Source: Falsirhodobacter halotolerans (GTDB lineage: Bacteria; Pseudomonadota; Alphaproteobacteria; Rhodobacterales; Rhodobacteraceae). Taken from it: a stretch of DNA of 64,000 nt. Numbering within the stretch: position 1 is the first letter of the stretch; each line of letters starts with the position of its first letter. The translations under genes and the position numbers were made by a program. The notes beneath the pieces are model-generated. The model saw only the letters and a list, made by a program, of their open reading frames with translations. It was not told the DNA's origin and did no database searches. The DNA lies in contig NZ_JALJAZ010000002.1 of the NCBI RefSeq assembly GCF_022899245.1, forward strand, positions 62,001 to 126,000. Reading direction: 5' to 3'. Below, piece by piece: positions 35,654 to 44,391 of this stretch.

Positions 35654-37252
35654 TCAGCGGGTCTTGGTGACGGTGGACAGGTCGGTCGACCAGGACGGGT
35701 TCACCGTCAGCCCGGCCAGATCGTCGCGATAGGCGGTGGAGGTCACCACCTCCGAAAACGGGATGATCGGGCCCGCCTCCTCCTCATACCGATTCTGGAT
35801 GTCGGCATAGAGGGCGATCCGTTCGTCCCGGTCGGTCGTGGCCGCCGCTGCGTCGATCATGCTGTTGATCTCCTCGTCGAAGAAGCCGGTGCGCCAGCCC
35901 TGGAAGTTGGTCAGCCGCGCCTCGTCCGAATTGTCGGGGTTGTAGATCAGCGCGCGCATGTTGCTGTCGGGATCGGGCAGCTGGCCGCCGCCGCCCCGGC
36001 CCACGATCATCTCGAAATTGCGTTCGCGCATCGCGCCATAGATCTGGTCGCCCGATCCGGTGATGACCTCGGCCCGGATGCCGCCTTGGGCCAGGGTGCC
36101 CTGAAGCGCCGTCGCAAGGTTCAGGAAGGGATCGTCCGACAGCGCGCGCAAAGTGACGTTCATGCCGTCCGCATACCCCGCCTCGGCCAGCAGGGCCTTT
36201 GCCTTTTCGGGATCGAGGGCATGGCCCGGATCGTCCAGAAGCCCCAGGAACCCGCCCGAGATGGGGCGTTGGTGTTCGGTGCCGTAAAAGGGCAGGATCG
36301 CCTCGTTCAGACCGTCATAATCGATGAGGTAGCGCATCGCCTCGCGCACCTTGGGATCCTGGAACCGCTCATCCTTCATCGACATGGCGAGGTAATAGAA
36401 CCCGGCCGAGGGCACGGTCTGGATCTCGATCCCGTCGGTGTTTTCCAGCGCGCCCAGATCCGCGGGGGCCAGCTGGAACGCGATGTCGAGATCGCCGCGT
36501 TCCAGTTGCAGCCGCTGGCTTTGGGATTCGGGGATGTGGCGCCAGATGATGCGGCGCATCGCCGGCGCCTCGCCCCAGAAATTGTCGTTGCGAGTCAGAA
36601 GGACAAGGTTGTTCGACTGCCATTGCTGGATGTTGAACGCCGCCGATCCGGCCGAGTTCTGCGCCAGCCAGGCCCCACCCCAATCGTCGTTGCGCGCGTT
36701 CTCCTTCACCAGCTCCGAATCGAGGATCGAGCCGGGGCCGACGATCCCGAGGGTGGCGATGATGATCTCCGGGTTCACCTTCTGCGGCAGCGTGACCACC
36801 ACCGTCCGGTCATCGGGGGCGGTGAAGGCCTCTGCCGCGCCTTCGGCGGTGAAGCCATAGGTTTTCAGGAACGAGGCCTGCGCAAGGTTCAGCGTCATGA
36901 GCCGCGTGAGCGACCAGACGACATCTTCGGCGCGCACGGGATTGCCCGACGCGAACGCCGCCTCGCGCAGGTGGAAGGTGATCGTCGTGCCATCCTCCGA
37001 CACGTCCCAGCTTTCGGCCAGATCGGGCTGCACCTCGGCCCGGTCCACGGGATCGAGCTGAACCAGCCCGTCATAGACGTTGGCCAGCACCTGCACCGTT
37101 TCCTTGCCGGTGATGGCGGCGGGATCGAGCGTCAGGATGTTGGTCATGGAAAAGCCGATGACCAGTTGATCGTCGGGCGTTTCGGCAAAGACCGGCGTGG
37201 ATGCCAGAATGACTGCGGCCACGGACAGGCGCAGACGTGTGCGGTGATTCAT
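35654..37252 (-). CDS. ABC transporter substrate-binding protein, family 5
   Basis: A 532-residue periplasmic binding protein with signal peptide (about 1-22, cut after PVFA) and the family 5 fold, including AESWDVSEDGTTITFHLRE and the REAMRYLIDYDGL motif. The ATG at 37252 is correctly spaced from GGGAGGA, and one directly before it at 37255 is too close. It is the first gene of the operon. Two TGT-N3-ACA sites lie upstream. Family members bind peptides, nickel or oligosaccharides; here a sugar-acid conjugate or similar compound is plausible. Confidence 0.93.
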   Translation of the reverse strand: MNHRTRLRLSVAAVILASTPVFAETPDDQLVIGFSMTNILTLDPAAITGKETVQVLANVYDGLVQLDPVDRAEVQPDLAESWDVSEDGTTITFHLREAAFASGNPVRAEDVVWSLTRLMTLNLAQASFLKTYGFTAEGAAEAFTAPDDRTVVVTLPQKVNPEIIIATLGIVGPGSILDSELVKENARNDDWGGAWLAQNSAGSAAFNIQQWQSNNLVLLTRNDNFWGEAPAMRRIIWRHIPESQSQRLQLERGDLDIAFQLAPADLGALENTDGIEIQTVPSAGFYYLAMSMKDERFQDPKVREAMRYLIDYDGLNEAILPFYGTEHQRPISGGFLGLLDDPGHALDPEKAKALLAEAGYADGMNVTLRALSDDPFLNLATALQGTLAQGGIRAEVITGSGDQIYGAMRERNFEMIVGRGGGGQLPDPDSNMRALIYNPDNSDEARLTNFQGWRTGFFDEEINSMIDAAAATTDRDERIALYADIQNRYEEEAGPIIPFSEVVTSTAYRDDLAGLTVNPSWSTDLSTVTKTR

Positions 37253-37295
37253 CATATCCTCCCAAGACTGCGACCCTGTCCCGCCCCTCACGGGA

Positions 37296-37325
37296 TGTCC
37301 TACAGCTTCTTTTATTTGTCATACA
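37296..37325 (-). promoter_or_regulatory. Two operator-like sites before the ABC binding-protein gene
   Basis: In minus-strand sense TGTATGACAA (37325-37316) and TGTAGGACA (37304-37296) lie 44-73 bases before the ATG. A TTGACA -35-like hexamer is further upstream. The first matches the site before the enolase-superfamily gene, and the second matches the site before the GntR gene. Binding by that GntR protein is inferred. Confidence 0.55.
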
Positions 37326-37392
37326 TCTGTCCGCACCTGTCAATCCCCTTGCCGCGCGGGCAGGACCGGCCCAAGACCTTTGGCGCAGCCCC

Positions 37393-37448
37393 TTGATATC
37401 GCAAGGTTTGGTGCCCATAATCGGATGACATTGCGAATGGGCACCAAA
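37393..37448 (+). promoter_or_regulatory. Promoter flanked by a 12-bp perfect inverted repeat
   Basis: TTGATA (37393-37398) and CATAAT (37416-37421) are 17 bases apart, a strong promoter. TTTGGTGCCCAT (37407-37418) and ATGGGCACCAAA (37437-37448) form a perfect 12-bp inverted repeat that brackets the -10 and the expected transcription start. It directly abuts the ATG at 37449. Either an operator or a start-site hairpin. Confidence 0.65.
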
Positions 37449-38507
37449 ATGGCCGATTACAACGACTTGGACTCGCGCATCCTGCGGGACCGCATCGACC
37501 TCATCTCCGCCTATGACGAATGGCGGCGGGTGCGCGCGGCATCGGCGGACGCGTTGCAAGGCAGCATGGCCTATGAACGTCGGGGCGGCACGGAGTATCT
37601 CTATCGTCGGATCAAGAAGAAGGGGCACCGCATTTCCAGAAGCCTCGGCCCGCGGTCGGCAAAGACCGACGCCATCCAGGCCGCCTTCCAGTCCCAGAAG
37701 GCCGAGGCGGAGGCGCGTCTGACCGCCCTGACCCGCACGATGACCGATCTGGCGGGCGTGATGCGCGCCCTTGGCCATGTGCGTATGCCCGCGACTGCTG
37801 CGCGCATCCTGCGCAAACTGGACGAGGCGGCGGCCTCGGCCCGGTTCCGCGTGGTCGGCACCTATGCCCTTTACGCCTATGAGGCCCATGCCGGGGTGGT
37901 GATCCAGGGCCAGCATCTGCAGACCAACGACATGGACATTCTGGTCGATGACCGCGCGCCGCTTCAGATCGTGGTGGAGGGGGACATCGCGGGGCTGGAA
38001 ACGGTGGTCCAGTCGGTGGATGACAGCTTTCGCCAAAGGGCGCGCGGGGATTACCGGCTGACCAACAAGGACAGTTTCATGGTGGAATTCATCCGCCCCG
38101 AACCGCATCCGATCTTCCGCCCCATGCCCGGCAAGGATACCGGGGTGGAGGGCGATGTGCGTCCGGCGATGATCGACGGTCTGGAATGGCTGGTGAACGC
38201 CCCCGCCCTGACGACGACGGTGATCGACCAGCGCGGATTTCCCGTTCGCATGACGGTGCCCGCCCCCGCCGTCTGGGCCGCGCACAAGCTCTGGGTTTCC
38301 TCTCGCGCCGACCGCGATCCGGCCAAGGCGTTGCGGGACCGGCGGCAGGTCGCCCTGATGCACGATCTGATCGAAGGGCGGATGCCGCAGGAACGGCTGG
38401 ACCGGCTCCGCCATTCCGCCCTGCCCAAGGATGTGGCCGAGGCCTATCATGAGGCGATGGGGGGGCCGGACGCCGCCCCGCCGCCCGGGATCGCCCCCGA
38501 CTGGTAA
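37449..38507 (+). CDS. Nucleotidyltransferase-fold protein, GSU2403/NTP_transf_8-like
   Basis: A 352-residue protein of the GSU2403-like minimal nucleotidyltransferase group. The active-site region reads FRVVGTYALYAYEA, with DMDILVDD about 30 residues on, giving the paired aspartates of the fold. The N-terminal third (about 1-120) is basic and may bind nucleic acid. The real activity of the family is not known. Two starts are possible: ATG 37437, which is the first base of the right repeat arm, and ATG 37449. Neither has a Shine-Dalgarno, so the mRNA may be nearly leaderless. It is a single gene between two catabolic clusters. Confidence 0.72.
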   Translation: MADYNDLDSRILRDRIDLISAYDEWRRVRAASADALQGSMAYERRGGTEYLYRRIKKKGHRISRSLGPRSAKTDAIQAAFQSQKAEAEARLTALTRTMTDLAGVMRALGHVRMPATAARILRKLDEAAASARFRVVGTYALYAYEAHAGVVIQGQHLQTNDMDILVDDRAPLQIVVEGDIAGLETVVQSVDDSFRQRARGDYRLTNKDSFMVEFIRPEPHPIFRPMPGKDTGVEGDVRPAMIDGLEWLVNAPALTTTVIDQRGFPVRMTVPAPAVWAAHKLWVSSRADRDPAKALRDRRQVALMHDLIEGRMPQERLDRLRHSALPKDVAEAYHEAMGGPDAAPPPGIAPDW

Positions 38508-38574
38508 GGGGTGGCCCCAGATATCGGTTGACTGGTATGGTAGTATGGAGGACAGTGGGGGCAGGGAGATCGGA

Positions 38575-39252
38575 ATGACCAGCACCGCACAGATCCTGCC
38601 GTTGCATGTCAGCGTGGCCGATCAGGTCCATGCCCGCCTTCGCGCGGCGATCATCGACAACGTCCTGTCCCCCGGAATGCGCATTTCCGAAGCCGAGGTC
38701 GCCCAGCGATACGGCACCAGCCGCCAACCGGTGCGCGAGGCGTTCATCAACCTGTCGAAGGAAGGGTTGCTGGAAATCCGGCCGCAACGCGGCAGTTTCG
38801 TGGCCAAGATTTCGTTGGCCGATGTGATGGACGCCCGTTTCGTGCGCGAAGCGGTGGAGGCAGATATCGTGAAGCTGCTGGCCGGATCCCCCGACCCCGC
38901 CGTGATCGCCGACCTGCGGCGTCAGGTGGACCAGCAAATGACCCTTGTCGGCGGATCGGCCCGCGATTTCATGGAGGCGGACGAGATTTTCCACCGCACC
39001 CTGGCCGAGGCCGCCGGCAAGGGCAAGGCGTGGGAGGTCGTGGTGGCGATGAAGGCGCAGATGGACCGCGTGCGTTTTCTGTCCAGCATGCATTTCCCGG
39101 TGGACCGTCTGATCGACCAGCACCGCGACGTGGTGGACGGCATCGCCAGCGGCGACCCCATCCGCGCCGACCGCGTCCTGCGCCGGCACCTGCAGGGCAT
39201 CCTGAGCGATCTGCCCGTGATCAAGCAGGAGCGGCCCGAGTATTTCTTGTAA
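38575..39252 (+). CDS. GntR family regulator, FadR/FCD subfamily
   Basis: A 225-residue regulator with N-terminal GntR winged helix (about residues 10-78; ISEAEVAQRYGTSRQPVREAFINL) and an FCD ligand-binding domain (EADEIFHRTLAEAAG). The ribosome site AGGGAGA is 7-8 bases before ATG 38575. It directly precedes the TRAP/uxu operon on the same strand, so it probably represses that operon in the absence of a hexonate or hexuronate. A short UUCG-loop hairpin follows its stop. Confidence 0.9.
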   Translation: MTSTAQILPLHVSVADQVHARLRAAIIDNVLSPGMRISEAEVAQRYGTSRQPVREAFINLSKEGLLEIRPQRGSFVAKISLADVMDARFVREAVEADIVKLLAGSPDPAVIADLRRQVDQQMTLVGGSARDFMEADEIFHRTLAEAAGKGKAWEVVVAMKAQMDRVRFLSSMHFPVDRLIDQHRDVVDGIASGDPIRADRVLRRHLQGILSDLPVIKQERPEYFL

Positions 39253-39253
39253 C

Positions 39254-39267
39254 GCCGGTTCGCCGGC
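39254..39267 (+). other. Short UUCG-loop hairpin after the GntR gene
   Basis: GCCGG-TTCG-CCGGC is a 5-bp stem with a stable UUCG tetraloop, 2 bases after the stop and 27 bases before the dctP-like ATG. There is no uridine tract, so it is not a classical terminator. Confidence 0.45.
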
Positions 39268-39294
39268 ACCCCACTGTCCTTGGAGGAGGAGACG

Positions 39295-40269
39295 ATGACC
39301 ATGGGAACGTTCACGAAAATGGCGGCGGCCTTCACGGTTGCCGCCCTGATGGGTGGCACCGCCATGGCGCAGGAGGTCACGCTGAAGCTGGGCCACCTCG
39401 CCAATGAGGAGAACATCTGGCACAAGGCCTCGCTCAAGTTCGCCGAGGAGGTGGCGACGCTGACCGAAGGCCGCATCGCGGTGGAGGTGTATCCGAACGA
39501 GACGCTGGGCAAGGAGATCGACCTGATCAACGGGATGCAGCTTGGCACCGCCGACATGACGATCACGGGCGAAAGCCTGCAGAACTGGGCCCCCAAGGCC
39601 GCCCTTCTGGCCCTGCCCTATGCCTACCGCTCGCTGGAGCATATGGACGAGGTCGCCTCGGGCGAGATCGGGCAGGAGATCGAGGCCGAGATCATCGAGA
39701 ACGCCCAGGTCCGCCCGCTCACCTATTTCGCGCGGGGGCCGCGCAACCTGTCGGCCAACCGCGAGATCACGTCGCCCGATCAGTTGAACGGGTTCAAGCT
39801 GCGCGTGCCCAACGTGCCGCTGTTCGTGGCCGCATGGCAGGCGATGGGTGCCAACCCGACGCCGATGGCGTTTTCCGAAGTCTTCACCTCGTTGCAGAAC
39901 GGCACGATCGAGGGGCAGGAGAACCCGCTGGCCCTGTTCCGCTCGGGCGGCTTCTATGAGGTGCAGAAGGTCATCAACAAGACCGAGCATGTGCGCTCGT
40001 GGATCTATCTCGCGATTTCCGAACGCAGCTGGGGCAAGCTGTCGGAAGACGATCAGGCCGCGTTGATGGAGGCCGCCGCGCGCACCCAGACGTTCGAGCG
40101 GGAGCTGTTCCTGGCCGATGAGGCCGCGCTGGTGGCCGATCTGGAAGGGCGCGGCGTGACCTTCGTCGATGTCGATCAGGAGGCGTTCGCCGCCGCCGCA
40201 CGCGATGCGGTTCTGAACGCGGTCGATCCCGCCATTCGCCCCCTGGCCGAACAGATCTTCAACAACTGA
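39295..40269 (+). CDS. TRAP transporter substrate-binding protein, DctP-like
   Basis: A 324-residue periplasmic binding protein of a TRAP importer. The signal peptide covers about residues 1-25 (cut after TAMA). The DctP fold shows in FAEEVATLTEGRIAVEVYPNETLG, and Arg-containing FKLRVPNVP provides the carboxylate-binding arginine. A strong GGAGGAGGAG ribosome site precedes ATG 39295. Neighbouring dehydrogenase, UxuA and UxuB genes indicate a six-carbon sugar acid as ligand. Confidence 0.94.
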   Translation: MTMGTFTKMAAAFTVAALMGGTAMAQEVTLKLGHLANEENIWHKASLKFAEEVATLTEGRIAVEVYPNETLGKEIDLINGMQLGTADMTITGESLQNWAPKAALLALPYAYRSLEHMDEVASGEIGQEIEAEIIENAQVRPLTYFARGPRNLSANREITSPDQLNGFKLRVPNVPLFVAAWQAMGANPTPMAFSEVFTSLQNGTIEGQENPLALFRSGGFYEVQKVINKTEHVRSWIYLAISERSWGKLSEDDQAALMEAAARTQTFERELFLADEAALVADLEGRGVTFVDVDQEAFAAAARDAVLNAVDPAIRPLAEQIFNN

Positions 40270-40276
40270 TGACGGT

Positions 40277-40304
40277 GCTGTCCGCCGCCCCGTCGGCGGA
40301 CAGC
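40277..40304 (+). terminator. Strong hairpin between dctP-like and dctQ-like genes
   Basis: GCTGTCCGCCG and CGGCGGACAGC pair over 11 bp with a 6-base loop, 7 bases after the binding-protein stop. There is no uridine run. It probably protects the binding-protein mRNA or partly stops transcription, giving more binding protein than permease. Confidence 0.6.
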
Positions 40305-40318
40305 GATCGGAGGACCTC

Positions 40319-40819
40319 ATGGAAAAAGCCGTCAAAGGGCTGGAAGGGCTGTGCCGCTTCCTGATCTTCGCCGCCTTCATGGTGCTGATGGGGGCCGTGC
40401 TGGTGCAGGTGTTCGCGCGCACGTTCCTCAGCACCGCCCCGGTCTGGACGGAGGAGCTGACGCGCTTCTGCCTGATCTATATCGGCGCGCTTGGCGCGGG
40501 TCTGGCGCTGCGCAGCGGCGACATGGTGAACGTGGACCTTTTGTGCGAAAGCCTGCCGGGGCGCGGGCCGTGGATCCTGCGCCTTTTGTGCGCGGGGCTG
40601 ACCGTCGCCTTCGCCGCGATCCTTTTGTCGGCGGCGTGGGATTACACCATGATCGGCACGCGGCAGACCGCGCCGTCGCTGGGGTGGCGGATGACCTGGA
40701 TCCACGCCACGATGCTGGTTCTTCTGGTCACCCTGATCCTGTGGGGCGCCCTGCGCGCCTTCGAGATGCTGACCGGCCGTCACGATGGCCGCCCGATCCC
40801 GAATTCGGAGGAAACCTGA
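40319..40819 (+). CDS. TRAP transporter small permease, DctQ-like
   Basis: A 166-residue membrane protein with four hydrophobic segments and the family signature VWTEELTRFCLIYIGALGAGLALR. It pairs with the large permease. A GGAGG ribosome site lies upstream of ATG 40319, and its stop overlaps the next ATG (TGATG). Part of the sugar-acid TRAP system. Confidence 0.94.
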   Translation: MEKAVKGLEGLCRFLIFAAFMVLMGAVLVQVFARTFLSTAPVWTEELTRFCLIYIGALGAGLALRSGDMVNVDLLCESLPGRGPWILRLLCAGLTVAFAAILLSAAWDYTMIGTRQTAPSLGWRMTWIHATMLVLLVTLILWGALRAFEMLTGRHDGRPIPNSEET

Positions 40820-42096
40820 TGGGTCTCGCCCTGCTTCTTGGCATCTTCGTTCTGGGCCTGGCCATCGGCGTGCCGGTCGCCGTGACCCTTGGCCTGTCCT
40901 CGATGGCCTATCTTCTGTTTGCCGACATCCCCTTGGTGGTCATTCCCCAGAAGATGTATGCGGGCATGGACAGCTTCGTGCTCTTGTGCATTCCGGGCTT
41001 CATCCTGGCCGGGAACCTGATGAACTCGGGCGGCATCACCGAACGGATCATCCGCTTTGCCAACGCCCTTGTGGGGTGGATGCGCGGCGGTCTGGCGCAG
41101 GCCAACATCGCGGCCTCCATGCTGTTTGGCGGGATTTCGGGCACGGCGGTGGCCGATGTCGCCTCGGTCGGGGGGATGATGATCCCCGGCATGAAGAAGG
41201 TCGGCTACCCCGCGCCGTTTTCGGCGGCGGTGACGGCGGCCTCCTCCACCGTGGGGCCGATGATCCCGCCCAGCGTGCCGATGATCATCGTGGGGTCGCT
41301 GTCGGGCCTGTCGGTGGGCAAGCTGTTTCTGGCGGGTGCGATCCCCGGTCTGGTGATGGGGGCCGCGATGATGGTCACCACCTATGTCATCGCCCGCAAG
41401 CGCAGCTTCCCGCGCGAGGCATGGAAGGGCGTGGGCGAGCTGTTCCGGTCCTTCACCGGGGCGGTCTGGGCCATCGCCATGACCGTGCTGATCGTCGGCG
41501 GGTTGCTGATCGGGGTCACCACCCCCACCGAAACCGCCGTCGTGGCCTGTCTTTACGCCGCGATCGTGGGGCTTTTCGTCTATCGCGAACTGCCGGTGGC
41601 GCGCATCCCCAAGATCATCATCGACAGCGCCATCAGCTCGGCCGGGATTCTGGTGCTGGTGGGGACGGCCAACGTCTTCGGCTGGATCCTGGTGGCCGAA
41701 CGCATTCCGCAGATGATGGCCGACGGCGTGCTGTCGGTCACCCAGAACAAGATCGCGGTGATCCTGCTGATCAACGTGTTGCTGTTGTTCGTGGGCATGT
41801 TCATGGAAACCATCGCCGCGCTGATCATCCTGTTCGTGCCGTTGCAGGCGCTGGCGCTCGCGGTGGGGATCGACCCGATCCATTTCGCCTGCTTTGCCGT
41901 GTTGAACCTGATGATCGGGCTGACCACGCCGCCGGTGGGCGTATGCCTGTTCGTGGCCTCCAACATCGCGCGGCTGCCGCTGTCACCGGTGATCCGCGCG
42001 ATCACCCCCTATATCATCACCAACATCATCGTCCTCCTGATGGTCAGCTTCATCCCGGCGCTGTCCACCTGGTTGCCCAACACCTTGATGCCCTGA
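40819..42096 (+). CDS. TRAP transporter large permease, DctM-like
   Basis: A 425-residue inner-membrane protein with about twelve segments, the sodium-coupled transport subunit. Motifs typical of DctM are visible: FAGISGTAVADVASVG-type FGGISGTAVADVASVGG, the STVGPMIPPSVPMIIVG loop and GLTTPPVGVCLFV. It overlaps dctQ by one base and is followed after 8 bases by the dehydrogenase gene. Confidence 0.95.
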   Translation: MGLALLLGIFVLGLAIGVPVAVTLGLSSMAYLLFADIPLVVIPQKMYAGMDSFVLLCIPGFILAGNLMNSGGITERIIRFANALVGWMRGGLAQANIAASMLFGGISGTAVADVASVGGMMIPGMKKVGYPAPFSAAVTAASSTVGPMIPPSVPMIIVGSLSGLSVGKLFLAGAIPGLVMGAAMMVTTYVIARKRSFPREAWKGVGELFRSFTGAVWAIAMTVLIVGGLLIGVTTPTETAVVACLYAAIVGLFVYRELPVARIPKIIIDSAISSAGILVLVGTANVFGWILVAERIPQMMADGVLSVTQNKIAVILLINVLLLFVGMFMETIAALIILFVPLQALALAVGIDPIHFACFAVLNLMIGLTTPPVGVCLFVASNIARLPLSPVIRAITPYIITNIIVLLMVSFIPALSTWLPNTLMP

Positions 42097-42104
42097 GGGT
42101 CCCC

Positions 42105-43151
42105 ATGTCCGAAAACCGTGTCGTCTGCCTGCATGGACAGGATGATCTGCGCCTTGAAACCCGCCCCGCGGATGCGCCCGGCCCGAACGAGGTGCGCGTG
42201 GCCGTTCTTGCGGGCGGCATCTGCGGGTCCGATCTGCATTACTGGCTGGAAGGGGGGATCGGCACCATCCGCGTGCGTGAACCGATCATTCTGGGGCATG
42301 AGGCGGCGGGCCGCGTCGATGCCCTTGGGGACGGTGTCACGGGGCTGGCGGTGGGGCAGCTGGTGGCGCTGAACCCGTCGCAGCCATGCGGGGTCTGCAC
42401 CTTCTGCCGGCAGGGTCTGCCGCGCCACTGCTCTGCGATGAAGTTCAAGGGATCGGCCATGTATCTGCCGCATCAGCAGGGCATGTTCCGCGACCGGATG
42501 GTGATCGGCGCGGATCAATGCCTGCCCGTGCCGGACGGGATCGCGCCGGGGGCCGCGGCCTGCGCCGAACCGCTGGCCGTCTGCCTGCACGCGGCCAATC
42601 GGGGCGGCGACCTGACGGGCAAGACGGTGCTGGTCACCGGCGCCGGTCCCATCGGCGCGCTGTGCGTGGCCGTGGCCCGCCACCGCGGCGCGGCGGAAAT
42701 CATCGTGACGGACATTCAGGACGCGACCCTGGCCGTGGCCCGCCGGATGGGCGCGGATCACGCGATCAACACCGCCACACAGCCGGGCGCCCTGGCCCCG
42801 TGGCAGGCCGACAAGGGCCGCGTCGATCTGGTGTTCGAATGTTCGGCGGCGGCGGCGGCGATTCAGGATGCGGTCACCTGCCTGCGCCCCCTTGGCACGC
42901 TGGTGCAAGTGGGCGTGGCGGGGCCGACGCCGATGCCCCTGAACGTGATGGTCGGCAAGGAGATCACGTTCCTTGGATCGCAACGCTTCGACGTGGAATT
43001 CGCCGAAGCCGTGGATCTGATCGGATCGGGGGCGATCGACCCCCGCCCGATGATCACCGCCACCTTTCCGGCCGACAAGGCCCATGCGGCCTTCGCGACC
43101 GCCCGCGACCGGACGACCTCGGTCAAGGTCCAACTTTCCTTTGGCGCCTGA
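42105..43151 (+). CDS. Zinc-dependent L-idonate/L-gulonate 5-dehydrogenase-like enzyme
   Basis: A 348-residue medium-chain dehydrogenase. Catalytic zinc ligands are Cys40 and His65-Glu66, structural zinc cysteines are 95, 98, 101 and 109, and the Rossmann motif GAGPIGALC follows. Similarity to E. coli IdnD extends through GGICGSDLHYW.EG, ALNPSQPCG.C and KGSAMYLPH. IdnD oxidises L-idonate to 5-ketogluconate; the same C5 oxidation of L-gulonate yields D-fructuronate. Because UxuB and UxuA genes follow, the L-gulonate reaction is the better guess here. Confidence 0.88.
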   Translation: MSENRVVCLHGQDDLRLETRPADAPGPNEVRVAVLAGGICGSDLHYWLEGGIGTIRVREPIILGHEAAGRVDALGDGVTGLAVGQLVALNPSQPCGVCTFCRQGLPRHCSAMKFKGSAMYLPHQQGMFRDRMVIGADQCLPVPDGIAPGAAACAEPLAVCLHAANRGGDLTGKTVLVTGAGPIGALCVAVARHRGAAEIIVTDIQDATLAVARRMGADHAINTATQPGALAPWQADKGRVDLVFECSAAAAAIQDAVTCLRPLGTLVQVGVAGPTPMPLNVMVGKEITFLGSQRFDVEFAEAVDLIGSGAIDPRPMITATFPADKAHAAFATARDRTTSVKVQLSFGA

Positions 43152-43176
43152 CGCCCCGATACGACGGAACCCTATC

Positions 43177-44391
43177 ATGAGACAAACCTGGCGCTGGTTC
43201 GGACCCAAAGACCTCGTGTCCATCGACGATATGCTGCAGGCGGGCGTCGAAGGCGTGGTCACCGCCCTTCACCACATGCCCACGGGTGCCGTATGGCAGC
43301 CGGCGGACATCGCGCAACGGCAAGCGGAACTGGCGGTGATGAAGGACGGCACGCCCTCGGGCCTTGCATGGGAGGTGGTCGAAAGCCTGCCCGTGTCCGA
43401 GGACATCAAGCGCCAGACGGGCGACTGGAAGCAGCATATCGAGAACTGGAAGACCTCCATGCGCCATCTGCGCGCGGCGGGGATCGAGGTCATCTGCTAC
43501 AACTTCATGCCCATCCTGGACTGGACACGCACCGATCTGGCCTTCCGGCTGGCCAACGGCGCGACCTGCATGCGGTATGACGCGGTGGATTTCGCGGCCT
43601 TCGATCTGTTCTTGTTGCAACGCGACGGGGTGGAGCGGGATTATTCCCCCGAGGTGACCGAAGCCGCCCGCGCCCGGTTCGCCACCATGTCCGACGCGCG
43701 CCGGAACGAGCTGTGCGGCAACGTCGTCTTCGGCCTGCCCGGATCGGCCGAGCGGATGTCGATGGACGACGTGAAGAGCCACCTTGCCCGCTATGACAAC
43801 ATTCCCGCCGACCTTCTGCGCCGCCACCTGCTCGATTTCCTGGCGGAGGTGGCCCCCCTTGCGCAAGAGATCGGGATGCGTCTGTGCTGCCACCCCGACG
43901 ACCCCCCCTTCCCTCTTCTGGGCCTGCCCCGCATCATGTCGACCGAGGCCGATTACAAGGCCGTCATGGACGCGGTGGACCTTTCTTCCAACGGCATCAC
44001 GCTGTGCACCGGATCGCTTGGCGCGCGGGCGGATAACGATCTGCCGGGCATGATGCGCCGTCTGGGGGATCGCGTGCATTTCCTGCACCTGCGCAACGTC
44101 ACGCTGGAGGATCGCACCTTGGGCGGATCCTTCCACGAGGCCGCGCATCTGGAGGGCAACACCGACATGGTGGCGATGATCGCCGCCATTCTGGCCGAAC
44201 AGGACCGCCGCCGGGCCGCCGGGCGCGCCGATTGGCAGATCCCGATGCGCCCCGACCATGGGCAGGACATTCTGGACGACCAGACCCGCAAGGCGCAGCC
44301 GGGCTATCCCGCGATCGGGCGGCTGAAGGGCTTGGCGGAACTGCGCGGCATCATGACCGCGCTGGCCCATCCGGGCGTGTCCGCGCGATGA
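43177..44391 (+). CDS. uxuA: Mannonate dehydratase UxuA
   Basis: A 404-residue TIM-barrel enzyme that dehydrates D-mannonate to 2-keto-3-deoxygluconate. UxuA features are clear: MRQTWRWFGP at the start, EVICYNFMPILDWTRTDL, GMRLCCHPDDPPFPLLGLPRI with metal-binding Cys/His, and MRPDHGQ near the end. Slightly longer than E. coli UxuA, with normal motifs. It overlaps the UxuB-like gene by ATGA. Confidence 0.96.
   Translation: MRQTWRWFGPKDLVSIDDMLQAGVEGVVTALHHMPTGAVWQPADIAQRQAELAVMKDGTPSGLAWEVVESLPVSEDIKRQTGDWKQHIENWKTSMRHLRAAGIEVICYNFMPILDWTRTDLAFRLANGATCMRYDAVDFAAFDLFLLQRDGVERDYSPEVTEAARARFATMSDARRNELCGNVVFGLPGSAERMSMDDVKSHLARYDNIPADLLRRHLLDFLAEVAPLAQEIGMRLCCHPDDPPFPLLGLPRIMSTEADYKAVMDAVDLSSNGITLCTGSLGARADNDLPGMMRRLGDRVHFLHLRNVTLEDRTLGGSFHEAAHLEGNTDMVAMIAAILAEQDRRRAAGRADWQIPMRPDHGQDILDDQTRKAQPGYPAIGRLKGLAELRGIMTALAHPGVSAR

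Noticed and set aside
38528-38546. TTGACT with TATGGT or TAGTAT as a promoter for the second GntR gene
   Set aside because: None of the possible -10 hexamers lies at 15-19 bases from the TTGACT, so the pair does not form a normal promoter.
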